A program made the position numbers and the translations under genes. The notes below the pieces were generated by a model, which ran no database searches, was not told the origin of the DNA, and saw only the letters and a list, made by a program, of their open reading frames with translations. From Ctena decussata (lineage: Eukaryota > Mollusca > Bivalvia > Lucinida > Lucinidae), in assembly GCA_963989385.1 (NCBI GenBank), contig OZ022502.1, positions 9,873,001-9,937,000 of the forward strand: a stretch of 64,000 bases of DNA. The letters run 5' to 3'. Below, piece by piece: positions 33,456-43,547 of the stretch. How positions within the stretch are numbered: the stretch's first letter is position 1; each line of letters begins with the position of its first letter.

Positions 33456-33604
33456 GGTGGACGATCCCGGAAGAACTCTGTTTTGCTTGTTTAAAAAACA
33501 GAGTTATTGTTCATCATCAAATCAACTGACTGTGGAGTATATACAGTTATAATATACACTTACAATATCTACCGTAAAGATCCTAAGTTTTCGGGCACAT
33601 AGGT

Positions 33605-33685
33605 CTGTACAAACAGTGGAAACTGAGATCAGACTGTTCCTTAGGAACCAGAATGATCAAGATCTTCACAGTTTCCATTCCATCT
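33605..33685. repeat. Hairpin module, family C, diverged
   Basis: 'acaaacagtggaaactgagatcagactgttcc' and 'ggaaccagaatgatcaagatcttcacagtttcc' form an imperfect version of the family C palindrome. Confidence 0.6.
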
Positions 33686-33689
33686 GCGC

Positions 33690-34050
33690 ATTTTTGTCGA
33701 CATTACTCTGTGGTAGAACCGAATAACAGGAAAATAAATAATAGGGCAAGAACCGGCTGTGCTTGCAGCAGGTGCAGAATTTGGGCAGTCTGTTTTGGGG
33801 ATATTTTGAACTTAAACATTGTTTTTCTAGGAAACGAAACGGTGAAATGTTTGTTTTTTTGTTTTATTCTTTAACAACCGATGTAAGTTTTACTAAAATA
33901 ATATGCATAAGCATGCCCCATCGATTGATGATATTTTTCATGACGTTTTTCATGAAATTCAATTTTCTGGCATTTTTTCAAAGAATGTAAAAATATACTT
34001 ATTAACAAGAAAACTGCAATTTTTTGTTATCAGTTTGTTTCAAATATCCT
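33690..34050. other. No gene recognised
   Basis: AT-rich. 'ctaggaaacgaaacggtgaaa' near 33829 resembles 'ttaggaaaacaaaacggtga' near 35364 on the other side of the Harbinger-like element, so a short direct repeat flanks it. Confidence 0.4.
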
Positions 34051-34056
34051 ATATTA

Positions 34057-35255
34057 GGGACCGACCATTTGATATTCTGGGGGGGGCCTGGTATTCTTGA
34101 TGGAGACACAACATTTTATTTCACTGGCCTCTGGAAACAATTTCTTTTTTTTTCACCTTGTGGAAGCTAATTTATTTTTTTTACAAACTAACTCAAACAG
34201 GTTATTTTTTTTTTATAGCTGAACTATCAGATCCTTGTTTACTTGATCTTAATATCCTTTTATTTTACCCACATCAGTATTTTTTACACCTTTTTTTTCT
34301 CTCAAAAAGAACATGGTGCTGTCTTTAACCAGGCGAAGGGCATGGCTTAGCTTGCTTTTGCAAACCAGTGCCTGGAGCATGTTACTCTTTTCATCTAAGG
34401 TACAGATATAAACATCCCTGTATGAGTTTGGCAAAAAATTAGGCCTTGAATTAGGGATATTTTGGCCAAAATTTAGGGGTATTTTGGCAAAGTTAAGTTA
34501 ATGAATTTAAGTTTTTTTCTATCCCAATATATGCCCAAACATGCTTTATTTGTCCTTTAGAAAGTTTGATAAATACTTACTGACAGAGTCACATTATACA
34601 TGAATGGCAAGTAATAAAATGGCTGAAAGTTATGTGCTAAGGAGTTAACAAAGGGGGGTCTGGGGGGCAACGCCCCCCAGAAGCTAAAGCAATTTTCCAA
34701 TTTCAATGGCAATTTTAAGACTGGAAACAAGAGAAAAAATAGGAATGATGGTAAAAATAAGGGTTTTTATATTGGGACTTTAGCCTTTTAGAGTGTTTAT
34801 TTTGCTATAATGGTTTTGTCTCCCATAAGCTAGTGACTCTTTTGCAATTCAGTTTTAGTGGAAACATTTACTTAGTAATGTGGCAGATCAATGATACATG
34901 TATGTGAATGTTGTATAGGATTTTTTTGTAAATGTATGCACATGTGGGCCCGCTGGTGTAAACCAATTGTAGATAATATCAAAATATATCTATAAATATG
35001 GGGGTCTGGGGGCGCAGCCCCCAGAAGCCAGAGAGATTATAAAAACTCAATTCCAATGGAATTATCTGCAGACTATATTTTTTTTTTTGAAATTTTGGGT
35101 GGAGACAGGTTATTTTTTTCTCTTACTTTTGAAAACAGATTATTTTTTTGAACCCCCTTATGAGCCAGGTTATTTTTTTCTTGCATATCCAAAAACAGGA
35201 AATTTTTTTGATAAATATACCAGGCCCCCCCCCAGAATATCAAATGGTCGGTCCC
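34057..35255. mobile_element. Non-autonomous PIF/Harbinger-like element with TTA duplications
   Basis: Terminal inverted repeats GGGACCGACCATTTGATATT (34057 on) and its complement (to 35255) extend through a run of G/C. TTA flanks both sides (34054-34056 and 35256-35258). Three-base TWA duplications are characteristic of PIF/Harbinger. Inside, 'ggggtctggggg' hairpins occur near 34656-34685 and 34999-35032, and runs of T follow 'caggttatttttt' near both ends. No transposase frame. Confidence 0.85.
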
Positions 35256-35454
35256 TTACAGATTATATGATTTGCTGAAATGAAAGTGCATTCATGTGCT
35301 AGAGATATGAATTTTAATGGAAAATGTGTAAAAAAGTATGTAGAAATACAAAATATTGTTTTTTAGGAAAACAAAACGGTGAAAATTGTTTTTTTCTTAC
35401 CCAAATGTTTTATAGCTCTTTGGGTTATTTATACGGTATAATGGTTTGAATGCC

Positions 35455-35640
35455 CCGCCAATATTTCTATTCAGTATTCGTTTACCTTAAAGAGTTAATA
35501 CTGATTATTAGAGGTATTTGGCAGTTAGTGGCTGATTTACTCAACTTTCGGCTGTATAATAAATAATCTCCCCCTTTTGAAAAATGCAATGCCAACAGCG
35601 GGGTTTAATAGAACTAATACGGTTTCCTGAAAATAGGGGT
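35455..35640. mobile_element. Foldback MITE, family E, fragment
   Basis: 'gccccgccaat', 'tactgattattagaggtatttggcagt' and 'gggtttaatagaactaatacgg' match the ends of 51195-51560. The inner hairpin is absent. Confidence 0.55.
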
Positions 35641-35706
35641 CCCAAAATGGAACAGTTTGGTTTAAAAGCAGTCCAAGCTTGGTTTGCTAAAATAATTACC
35701 GTGATT

Positions 35707-36007
35707 GTCCTAAAAATGGAACAGCTTGGTGCTACAATGCAGTTAACCCATTCTATTCGGGATGTCCTAAAAATGGAACAGCTTGGTGCTACAATGCAGT
35801 TAACCCATTCTATTTGGGGTATCTGGGCAAACAGTGTGGATACAGATCAGGCCCAACAAACGTGGAGCCTGATCTGAGATCCATTTGTTTGCTGCCTAGA
35901 CATCATTTCTACAAGAGTTAGACCAATATTGTCAAAATATGCTTGATTTTTGATGCAGAAGACAGTTTTAGCAGACGACAAAAAATATCCAGCATGCAAT
36001 GGGTTAA
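35707..36007 (+). mobile_element. TTAA-flanked MITE, family A, with a 57-bp tandem duplication at its left end
   Basis: 'gtcctaaaaatggaacagct' to 'aacccattctatt' occurs twice (from 35707 and from 35764), so the left TTAA|CCCATT end is present twice (35743 and 35800). The right end is GCATGCAATGGG|TTAA at 36004-36007. The inner arms are 'gatcaggcccaac / ggagcctgatc'. Confidence 0.8.
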
Positions 36008-36183
36008 ATGCTGCCAAAGAAAGAATGGCACTGAGATTCAGACTGCTCTTTTAGAAGCAGTTGGAACGGGTTTGCTCAGACAGCTGTTTTAATGCATAGA
36101 AATTTTGAATCCCCACAAAAATGGCTATTATCTTGAGCTGTACTTGTTGTATTAGAGGACAACACTTTGTAGATCATAGTATT

Positions 36184-36848
36184 CACAGTATCCGAACGCA
36201 CTGTACCATCTCTTCCGGTTTTCATAGCGTTGAATCGACAGTACATACAAAATTCGCTTGTAACCAGTAGCCGGAAATCATTATGTTTTGAGTTTTTATC
36301 CGGAATCTACTGCGTCATTTATAGTTATTGAGCTTCGAAAATGTAAAGAGGTAATTTTAATATAATTTTCCCTTCGGTCTTTTACTTTATTGCCCTGTAC
36401 AATGAAAAACTCCATGCCGTCGCAGATTTTTTTTCCCGAACAGCTTAATTTCACACGAGATTGTGTCGTGCAAAACTTAGCTATCATTACTAACAAACTG
36501 TAGATTGATAACGCCTTCTGTTTATTCTAAAGAATTTTTATAAAACATGTAAGAAAATGCTCAAAATGGTTTAAGAATCGTGCCAAGGGCGATTTGAATA
36601 CTGTACCAATTACTACCCACCCATACACGACATTGTACAGGGTAATAAAGTAAAAGACCGAAGAGCAAATTATATTAAACTTACCTCTTTACATTTTCGA
36701 AGCTGAATAGCTGTAAATGACGCAGCAGATTCCGGATAAAATCTCAAAACATAATGATTTCCGACTACTGGTTATAAGCGAACGTTTGTACTCTCGATTC
36801 AACGCTATGAAAACCGGAAGAGATTGTACATGTACTTCGGATACTGTG
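36184..36848. mobile_element. Foldback element with ~220-bp inverted arms
   Basis: Arms 36184-36405 and 36628-36848 are inverted copies at roughly 85-90% by eye. They include CACAGTATCCGAA at the tips, 'ctcttccggttttcatagcg', 'catttt.gagattttatccgga', 'ttcgaaaatgtaaagaggta' and 'cttttactttattgccctgt'. The middle ~220 bp is unique. Five bases, GTATT, flank both sides (36179-36183 and 36849-36853). I do not recognise the family, and minus-strand frames in the arms are shadows of the inverted repeat. Confidence 0.85.
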
Positions 36849-36956
36849 GTATTCATTTGTTTTCTTAATGAATTTGAAATTGACATTGACTGATAAAAAA
36901 AAGAGATTAAGGTAGTTATTTTAAAAAATGTCCTTTTGTGCAATTTCGGTTCCTTG

Positions 36957-37065
36957 ATTAAGGTGAATGAATTCACTGTTAGGGGAAGCAACTCTGCAAT
37001 TTTCATGTTTGCCTGCCATGAAAATGGGGGTCAGACCTTAAGGAAAGACTTTGCTTCACTCATGC
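36957..37065 (+). mobile_element. Family E MITE fragment
   Basis: 'ggggaagcaactctgcaatttt' and 'ccttaaggaaagactttgctt' match the centre-left part of family E (compare 63540-63690 and 56290-56345). Confidence 0.6.
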
Positions 37066-37326
37066 TTGTTAATACCATATTTGTCATGATTAGTGCTCAT
37101 TGCGTTTTGAATTTATATGTTACTTGAAACTCGCTGCTTCATAAATTTAATGATAAATATGTTCTGCTTAATATGCCCTTACTATAGTTTTACGAAAACT
37201 TACTTAATTTCAAATCAGTTCAATGAAAGATGCACGGGAAGCTGCACTGGAATTGGTCAGGAGATTTTGGGGACACGACACACTAACACACACGAGCATG
37301 CAAACACAAATGCAAGAACAAGGGTC

Positions 37327-37676
37327 AGTACTATACAGGGTATAAACCAGTCAGCCAATTTTTGCTTCCTGCAGAGACTGTCCATCATATTTGACTTCTG
37401 CCGAGACTGTCCACGAACTCTTGCTTCCTGCAGGGACTACTGTCCTCGAAAAATGGCTTCCTGTCAAGACTGTCCACGTGACTCTGCTTCCTGCCGAGGG
37501 CCTCGGCAGGAAGCAGAATCAAGCGGACAGTCTCTGCAGGAAGCCATTTATCATGTACAGAAGTCTCGGCAGGAAGCAAATGATAGTGGACAGTCTCGGT
37601 GGAAGCCAATTATGATGTACAGTCTCTGCAGGAAGCGAAAATTAGCAGAATTGATTATACCCTGTGTTCTATAGTC
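37327..37676. mobile_element. Foldback element with minisatellite arms
   Basis: Outer inverted ends 'actatacagggtataaacca' (37330 on) and 'ttataccctgtgttctatagt' (to about 37673). The arms are tandem ~41-bp units of 'gacagtctcggcaggaagc' followed by 'aaatgatagtg'-like sequence, inverted about a perfect centre gccgagg|cctcggc near 37495-37510. The 185-codon plus frame and the minus frames of similar size read 'LPAETVH' repeats produced by this structure, and I do not call them genes. Confidence 0.85.
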
Positions 37677-37848
37677 CTTTCTGCCTAATTCAAGTGACAA
37701 CTCTGTTATATATCTGTGAGATTGAAATTTATTAAAATAAAAAGATGTTATATACTCTCATTAAAGTGCGTACTTAAGATACTTTTTCTTTTAGTCCAAC
37801 ATCGTAAATCTTATCACCCTTCTCAGTGAGGCATCGACAGAGCTGTAC

Positions 37849-37921
37849 AAGCAAATAGTGCAGATCCAGATCAAACTGCTCTTTAAGAGCAGTCTGATCA
37901 GGGTCTGCACTGTTTTGCACT
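37849..37921. repeat. Hairpin module, family C
   Basis: 'gcaaatagtgcagatccaga' / 'gggtctgcactgttttgc' with inner 'tcaaactgctctttaagagcagtctga'. It stands alone, without TTAA ends. Confidence 0.85.
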
Positions 37922-38199
37922 AAATAATTCTAAATACATCCCTGGCTGGTTAAAATCCGCGTCACCAGCTTCTGTGATGATTTCGAATTTCAGAAATTGG
38001 TCAAGGTGTCCCGATTTTAGGATAATCAAGGTAATTATTGTATAATGAGACAGTCACGTCATCAAACTGCAGATTTCACATCATTTTTGTATGTGGTAAA
38101 CAACCTAGACATAAACATAATCATTATACAAGGTTATGTACATTTCATACATATATTCTGTCTGTAAAGTTATCTTTTAAGCTTGTGGAGGCATGGAGA

Positions 38200-38345
38200 A
38201 GCCCAGATAGCTCAGTGGGTCAGGCACTGGCTGGGTCACACACGGTGTTTTGTGCTCGAGTTGGAAATTTTCTTAACTGTAAAAAGTGTTGCATTGCACA
38301 CAGCCTTATCACCTTTCCATCAGCTTGATATGACTGAAATACTGT
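38200..38345 (+). mobile_element. tRNA-derived SINE (type 1), partial
   Basis: Box A-like 'agatagctcagtgggtcagg' and degraded box B 'gctcgagtt', then 'gcattgcacacagcctta' and 'cttgatatgactgaaatact'. The tail is lost. Confidence 0.75.
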
Positions 38346-38360
38346 TTATGGAGCATTTAA

Positions 38361-38783
38361 GGGCGCGTTTACACGAGCAAAGTTTCTATGTCACAGAAAC
38401 TTTAACAAAGAAAGTATGACAAACATTTTGCGTTTACACGGAGCAAATTATTTGTTAAAGAAAATGTTCCATAGAATCTTTGTCACATAAACTTTGGCAA
38501 TGAAATATTTGCTGTAGTGTTCACACGACCAAATATTATTCGTCAAAGCTACCTGCAGCGATGAAACAAAATCTTCGTCACATTTTCCACGTTTGTAGCA
38601 ATGTTCTTTGTTACATAATCTTTAGCAAAGTTCTCCGTTTACAGGGACAAATTTAATTTATCAAAGTAACTTTATCATATATATTTGTCAAAGAAACATT
38701 GTCATATTTTGGCATTTACACGAGCAAATTTTTCTGTGACAAACCTACATTGTCATAGAAACTTTGGTCGTGTAAACGCGCCC
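38361..38783. mobile_element. PIF/Harbinger-like MITE with TAA duplications
   Basis: Terminal inverted repeats GGGCGCGTTTACACGAGCAA and its complement, flanked by TAA on both sides (38358-38360 and 38784-38786). Inside, 'caaagtttctatgtcacag'-type stretches recur in both orientations. A fragment of the same family is at 40712-40792. The 3-bp TAA fits PIF/Harbinger (inference). Confidence 0.85.
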
Positions 38784-38906
38784 TAATCACAAATCATCAT
38801 ATCAGAGTTCAGGACAGCTATTTCAGTCACTATAACATATGTATGTGTGAAGAAGCATAAGATGGGATTTTTCCCTCCAAAACAAGGTCTGGGATATAGA
38901 ACTTGG

Positions 38907-39130
38907 AGGGGAGAGTTGGGTAACTTCGGACAGCGGGTAAATTTGGACAGTGACATTTTTTCCTTCATATGTCAGTTGTCTGGAACTAAAACAAAACAGT
39001 AACTGGCCAAAGAGTGAAAATCCTGATGAGACGGCTCTTTATGAGGCTGAGCCGTCTCATCTGGATTTTCACTGTTTGCAATGGTATGTCCGAATTTACC
39101 CGCCTGTCTGAAGTTACCCGACTCTCCCCT
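38907..39130. mobile_element. Foldback MITE carrying a family B-type hairpin
   Basis: Outer arms AGGGGAGAGTTGGGTAACTT (38907 on) and its complement (to 39130) extend about 45 bp ('cggacagcgggtaaatttgg'). The centre (39012-39072) is gtgaaaatcctgatgagacg / cgtctcatctggattttcac, close to the inner arms of family B. Confidence 0.8.
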
Positions 39131-39516
39131 AAATGCCTTCGTATGGTGGAAATGCAGTACAGATAAGATATGCTGGCTGGTGATAATTCACCTTTCAGAG
39201 CCACACCCAGAATGTCACTCAAATGTAGAGTATAACCAGCCAATGCAACAACAACTTAACATGTGACATAGCATAGTCCCACAATCAAAATTGCATGTGT
39301 TCAATGTCCCACAATAAGTCTGTGATTTTACCTTACAGTTAATGGAGGGATGTAGTCCTGTTCAAAGTAAGTGTGGTTTCGGAAAGATGAATATAGTATA
39401 CATGGTAATTTTTGCAGGTTGAAATTTTTGTGGTAAAGGGCAAAAGAAAATAAACATTAATTTACGCGATTTTTAATTTTTGCGGTTAGGAACATGAGCG
39501 AAAAGCAAAACTACTT
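39131..39516. other. No gene recognised
   Basis: Near 39417-39480, 'aggttgaaatttttgtggtaaagg' and 'acgcgatttttaatttttgcgg' look like degraded repeat ends. No frame supported. Confidence 0.4.
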
Positions 39517-39598
39517 CTTTTTCACTTGAGCCAGTTCTTTCATTAACCTGCGGCAGCCGTGCCACAGGTTAATGAAAGAACTGGCTCAAGTGAAAAAG
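39517..39598. repeat. Perfect hairpin, 34-bp arms, 14-nt GC-rich loop
   Basis: Left arm 39517-39550 (ctttttcacttgagccagtt...) and right arm 39565-39598 pair without a mismatch. The loop is cggcagccgtgcca. A perfect 34-bp stem suggests a young element or ongoing conversion. Confidence 0.9.
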
Positions 39599-39714
39599 TT
39601 CCAGCTATTACCGAAGCAAACAGAAACAAAATATATGAAAAATTGTGTTTACAGAAGATATTTTGTAAGAGACAGGAAATCATTTCGCTCAAACTACTGT
39701 TTTTACAAAGTAAA

Positions 39715-39795
39715 TTGGAACCAGAAAATTTACTTTGTGATATCAGTAATTTGAGATGATCTTCAACTTTGAGTTATGAAGGTTTGACTGTATAT
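39715..39795. mobile_element. Fragment of Tc1/mariner-like palindromic MITE
   Basis: 'aaagtaaattggaaccagaaaatttactttgtgatatcag' is a degraded core hairpin. 'gaaggtttgactgtata' is the terminal repeat. Confidence 0.55.
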
Positions 39796-39989
39796 CATTA
39801 AAAAAAATCCTTTCTTATTCTTTATTTTATAAGCTTAACTGAATGCTTTCTGTTTGGATTAATAAAAATTGTCAACAAAATTTTGATTGACTTGTCTATT
39901 TATTGTAAATTGTGTCGAGTCATTGTGGTCAGCAGTGGTCAGTTTGGTCAAGTTGTGGTGTTATGATCTGGACAGTGTATTTTGAACAA

Positions 39990-40705
39990 ATGAGCCACAA
40001 CACGACAAAAAACCAACAAAGTGGTTGTGAGCCCAGCGCAGACTCAGATCATCCGCCCAGTCTGATCAGAGTAAAAAGTATGCAAAGACCAGGAACTGAA
40101 ACAATCAAAATCCGAATCCAGCCCTCAAACCATACTTGGAAACAACTAAGATTACAAATAATCAAGATACAGAGAACATATGGCCAACCGAGTGAGCAGC
40201 TTGTTTCCAAAAGGTGGCCACTCAGCAACCCAAACCGAACCAAAAATAATAAGAACATACATAAAGTAAAACATCACAGAAACTCTGACACCAAAAACAG
40301 GCAACAGAGAGCCACAACAGAACTACCGCCTTGGAACGGTCAGTAATGAATTACTGGGGGGCTTAAATCGATTTTACAGGCCCAACCTCACCCTCAGTTT
40401 CTGAAGTGGTACAAAACATTTAGTTGGTTGTTCGGTTCGCATGATAACCCTCTAACTTGTCAATGAATCATCACGGTAAACACATAAATCAAATTTCAAC
40501 ACCATGAAGAAGCAAAGACGAGGACTCAACAGATACAACGGGCCGTCTGACAGGTGGAGATCCCTGGCCTGCCAAACAACCCTACTGGGAATCTGAAGCA
40601 AAAGAAGGTCACCAGTTGAGCCCCGGTGGACCAAGCAGCAGACAAAAAGACTCTTCGTTAAGTGCTTAAAGGCTAGCTAAGGGTCTAAGCTACCTCCATG
40701 CAAAA
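39990..40705. mobile_element. MITE family F, split by family G repeat
   Basis: Left end 'tgagccacaacacgacaaaa', 'ccaacaaagtgg' to 'tctgatcagag' at 40073. The right part 'gactcttcg', 'aggctagctaagggtctaag', 'ctacctccatgc' resumes at about 40646. The ~570-bp gap is family G. The distal end is missing, cut by the Harbinger-like fragment. Confidence 0.7.
40074..40645 (+). repeat. Unclassified insertion, family G, ~570 bp
   Basis: Begins 'taaaaagtatgcaaagacca', as at 30755, and contains 'aaccgagtgagcagcttgtt' (compare 7400-7440) and 'accgccttggaacggtcagt' (compare 28682-28700, reversed). A 144-codon plus frame (39912-40346) crosses its left boundary, so it is not a gene. Confidence 0.55.
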
Positions 40706-40711
40706 CGTAAA

Positions 40712-40792
40712 TGCAAAACGTTTGTCATACTTTCTTTGTTAAAGTTTCTGTGACATAGAAACTATGCCCGTGTAAATGCGGCTTAAGAGTGC
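40712..40792 (-). mobile_element. PIF/Harbinger-like MITE fragment
   Basis: Reverse complement 'catttacacgggcatagttt' then 'ctatgtcacagaaactttaa' and 'caaagaaagtatgacaaacg' matches the left end of 38361-38783 closely. Confidence 0.8.
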
Positions 40793-40860
40793 TGACTCTT
40801 AAACACTAGGTTGCTCTCCTATATACTGTATACCAATATCTGCAAGGTGATCATAGATTT

Positions 40861-42152
40861 TTTATGCCCCCGAAGGGACTTCGGGTGGCATATTAAAATC
40901 GCACCGTCCGTCCGTCCGTCAGTCCGTCCGTCCATCCGTCAGTAACAAATCATGTCTCAGCCATAACTTTAAAACTACTAAAGCAAATTTGATGAAACTT
41001 CACAGAAAGATAGAGCACATTGAGAAGGTGTGTCGCGCACAAGAGTTTGGTCCGTCCGTCCGTCCATCCGTCCGTAACAAATCGTGTCTCAGCCATAACT
41101 TTAAAACTACTAAAGCAAATTTGATGAAACTTCACAGAAAGATAGAGCACATTGAGAAGGTGTGTCGCGCACAAGAGTTTGGTTCCTACGCCAAAGGTCA
41201 AGGTCACAATTGGGTCAAAGGTCAAATCATGTCTTAAATCCTGTCTCAGCTATAACTTATAAACTACTGAAGCAAATTTGATGAAACTTCACAGATAGAT
41301 AGAGCACAATGAGAAGGTGTGTCATGCACAAGAGTTTGGTTCCCAGCCCCAAGGTCAAGGTCACTGTCGGGGGTTAGAGGTCAAATAGTGTCTCTGCGAT
41401 TACTTTAAAACTACATAACTGAATTTCATCAAATTTCACAGAAATGTAAAGAGTAATGAGAAGATTTGTCACATATAATATCCATATTCCCAAACCCAAG
41501 GTCAAGGTCACTGTCGGGGCTTAGAGGTCAAATAGTGTTTCTGCGATTACTTTAAAACTACATAACTGAATTTCATCAAATTTCAGGGAAATACTAAGCA
41601 TAATGAGAAGGTTTGTCACACATAATATTTATATTCCCAAACCCTAGGTCAAGGTCACAATCTGGGGTCAGATGTCAAATCATGTCTCAACAATTGCTCA
41701 TAAATGTACTAAAGCAAACCCCAATTACTAAAAAGAATTCTTAAGCAAATTGTATTAAACTTCCTGGAATCACACCCAAGTTCAAGGTCAGTCTGAGGTC
41801 AAAGGTCATTTCTCCCCAATTACTAAAAAGACTTCTTAAGCAAACTGTATTAAACTTCCTGGAATGGTAATACATGTACATAATGAGATGGTATGTCAAA
41901 ACCAAAATTTAGGTTCCTGTTCCTGAGGTCAGGGTCATAATCAGGGCAAATAGGTCAGATTATATCTCCAAACTGACTGGAGACTGCTGAAGTGAATTTC
42001 ATCAAACTTCACAGAAAGGTAAAGCATGATAAAAAGGCATCTCACTTGCAAGATTTGGACTGCCTTGCCCAAGTTCAAGGTCACAATCAGGGTCAAAGGT
42101 CAGTTTAAGGGGCCTTCGGGGGCATCTGTTACATACTGTAACATTTCTTGTT
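40861..42152 (+). mobile_element. Helentron-like element, family 2, complete
   Basis: 5' TTTATGCCCCCGAAGGGACT with hairpin 'cccccgaagggacttcgggtgg', then many CCGT repeats (40906-40944). Internal units carry 'taactttaaaactactaaag', 'caaatttgatgaaacttcac', 'gagaaggtgtgtcgcgcaca' and 'aaggtcaaggtcac'; the first two are nearly identical (about 40955-41055 and 41085-41185). The 3' end has 'ggccttcgggggcatc', the perfect hairpin TGTTACATACTGTAACA, then tttCTTGTT ending at 42152. Confidence 0.9.
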
Positions 42153-42307
42153 TATTTTCTTCTCTGCTCTTGTAAGAGGACACTGATGGCACTGGGTTTT
42201 ACCCAAAAGATTCCAGCACCTGCGCCAGGTATATAACTGACTCTTCCAGTTTCATATTTGGACAAATCAATTTGTCCTCTATGGAGGTACATTTAATGAT
42301 ACTCATA

Positions 42308-42374
42308 GCAAACAGTGTAGACCCTGATCAGACTGCTCCTAAGGAGCAGTCTGATCTGTGTCTGCACTGTTTGT
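42308..42374. repeat. Hairpin module, family C
   Basis: 'gcaaacagtgtagaccctga' / 'gtgtctgcactgtttg' with inner 'tcagactgctcctaaggagcagtctga', perfect in the centre. It stands alone. Confidence 0.9.
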
Positions 42375-42379
42375 TCAGA

Positions 42380-43245
42380 TGGGCTGTTCATATACAGGGC
42401 TTATATGGTATCTCTGAGGACAAATAAGTTATTCCTAGAATGTCAGATTGTTCTGATATTTCTCCTGCATTTTTTGGGAAAGCTATATTAATTTAGTGTT
42501 ATATGCCATTTGCTGCCATTTGAAAACCATACTATCTGGAGATTGCTCAGAACTGCTAAGATGTACTTGTAAAAGTGCAGTTTCTGCAGAAATCTGAAGG
42601 ATTGGAAATAGAGATAAGTTTCTCTGATTTTCAGAAGTAAAGTAGAAATTTGCAGGTTTTTGTATATGAGTCTTTATTCTGAAACTTCTCATCTAGCCAT
42701 GCTTGCCCACATCATTTGCTCAGCCAGGACAGGAGCTTTATACAGTGAAATGATAAGCTTCTGCCAAGGGCATTTAGTGTTTTGGAGCCCAGCCATTCAT
42801 CATTTTGTGTGGGTTTTATACCCCTCCTCTTCCCCCCCCCCCCCCCCCCCCAAAAAAAAAAAGAAGAAAAAAAAAAAAAGCAAATAGTGCATACCCAGAT
42901 CTGGGTGTGCGTTAACAGGGAAATTGCAGTCTTTAAAGCTGGCAGTGGCCTACGGTACATTTTCATCTTATGACATTTACATGTACTAAGTAAGAGCAGC
43001 CATCTATTATTGTTTTCAAGTACGGGTATAAGTACACTGAAACCTTGTGGTTTATACTGTGAAACATCAGAAGCAGAAGTCTCTACAAAGTGTCAGAAGC
43101 AGAAGTCTCTACAAAGTGTCTGGCACCTTGTTTATTGCTTACAACAAGAGACTGGCTAATACAGAAGGCTTAACTTGTGTCTGAAAATCCTGGATATGCA
43201 TGCCTCATAGGGGTATTCTTATATGCAGTTTTGCACATAAGCTCA
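42380..43245. other. Mostly unique DNA with a C/A homopolymer tract and a 26-bp duplication
   Basis: A poly-C run followed by poly-A lies near 42829-42881. 'cagaagcagaagtctctaca' with 'aagtgt' is tandemly duplicated near 43068-43121. 'gcatacccagatctgggtgtgc' near 42889-42911 is a small palindrome. Frames across the tract are homopolymer products. Confidence 0.6.
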
Positions 43246-43246
43246 A

Positions 43247-43399
43247 ATTCAAATGAGCCGCAACGCGACCAAACCAAAAAGTGGCATGTACCCCCATAAA
43301 GATACAGGTCAGCCTAGGCATCCACCCAGTATGATCAGTCATTGCTGTGCACTTAAAGGGTAGCTACTAGGGTCTAAGCTACCTCTGTGTCATAGAAAT
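43247..43399. mobile_element. MITE family F, left half
   Basis: 'tgagccgcaacgcgaccaaa', 'ccaaaaagtggcatg', 'gcctaggcatccacccagta' and 'agggtagctactagggtcta' follow the family F order. The right end is missing. Confidence 0.7.
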
Positions 43400-43547
43400 G
43401 CCCATGATGATGGAAATTCATGAAGTTAAAATGTTAAGGGCTGCTGCCAGTCATGTATTATAGGCAATTCCCAAATTGCAGAAAGTGAGAAATCACATTG
43501 CACTTCTGTTGGCATTAATGGCATAAACTTTTCTCAGGCTTTCTGGT

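Noticed and set aside
37117..37674. 185-codon plus-strand frame with recurring LPAETVH-like peptide on overlapping frames
   Set aside because: It is generated by the inverted ~41-bp minisatellite. Similar frames occur on both strands and the frame crosses the element boundary.
39912..40346. 144-codon plus frame
   Set aside because: It spans a MITE F end and the family G insertion, so it is a chance frame through unrelated repeats.
42660..42973. Pro/Lys-rich frames on both strands
   Set aside because: Products of the poly-C/poly-A tract.
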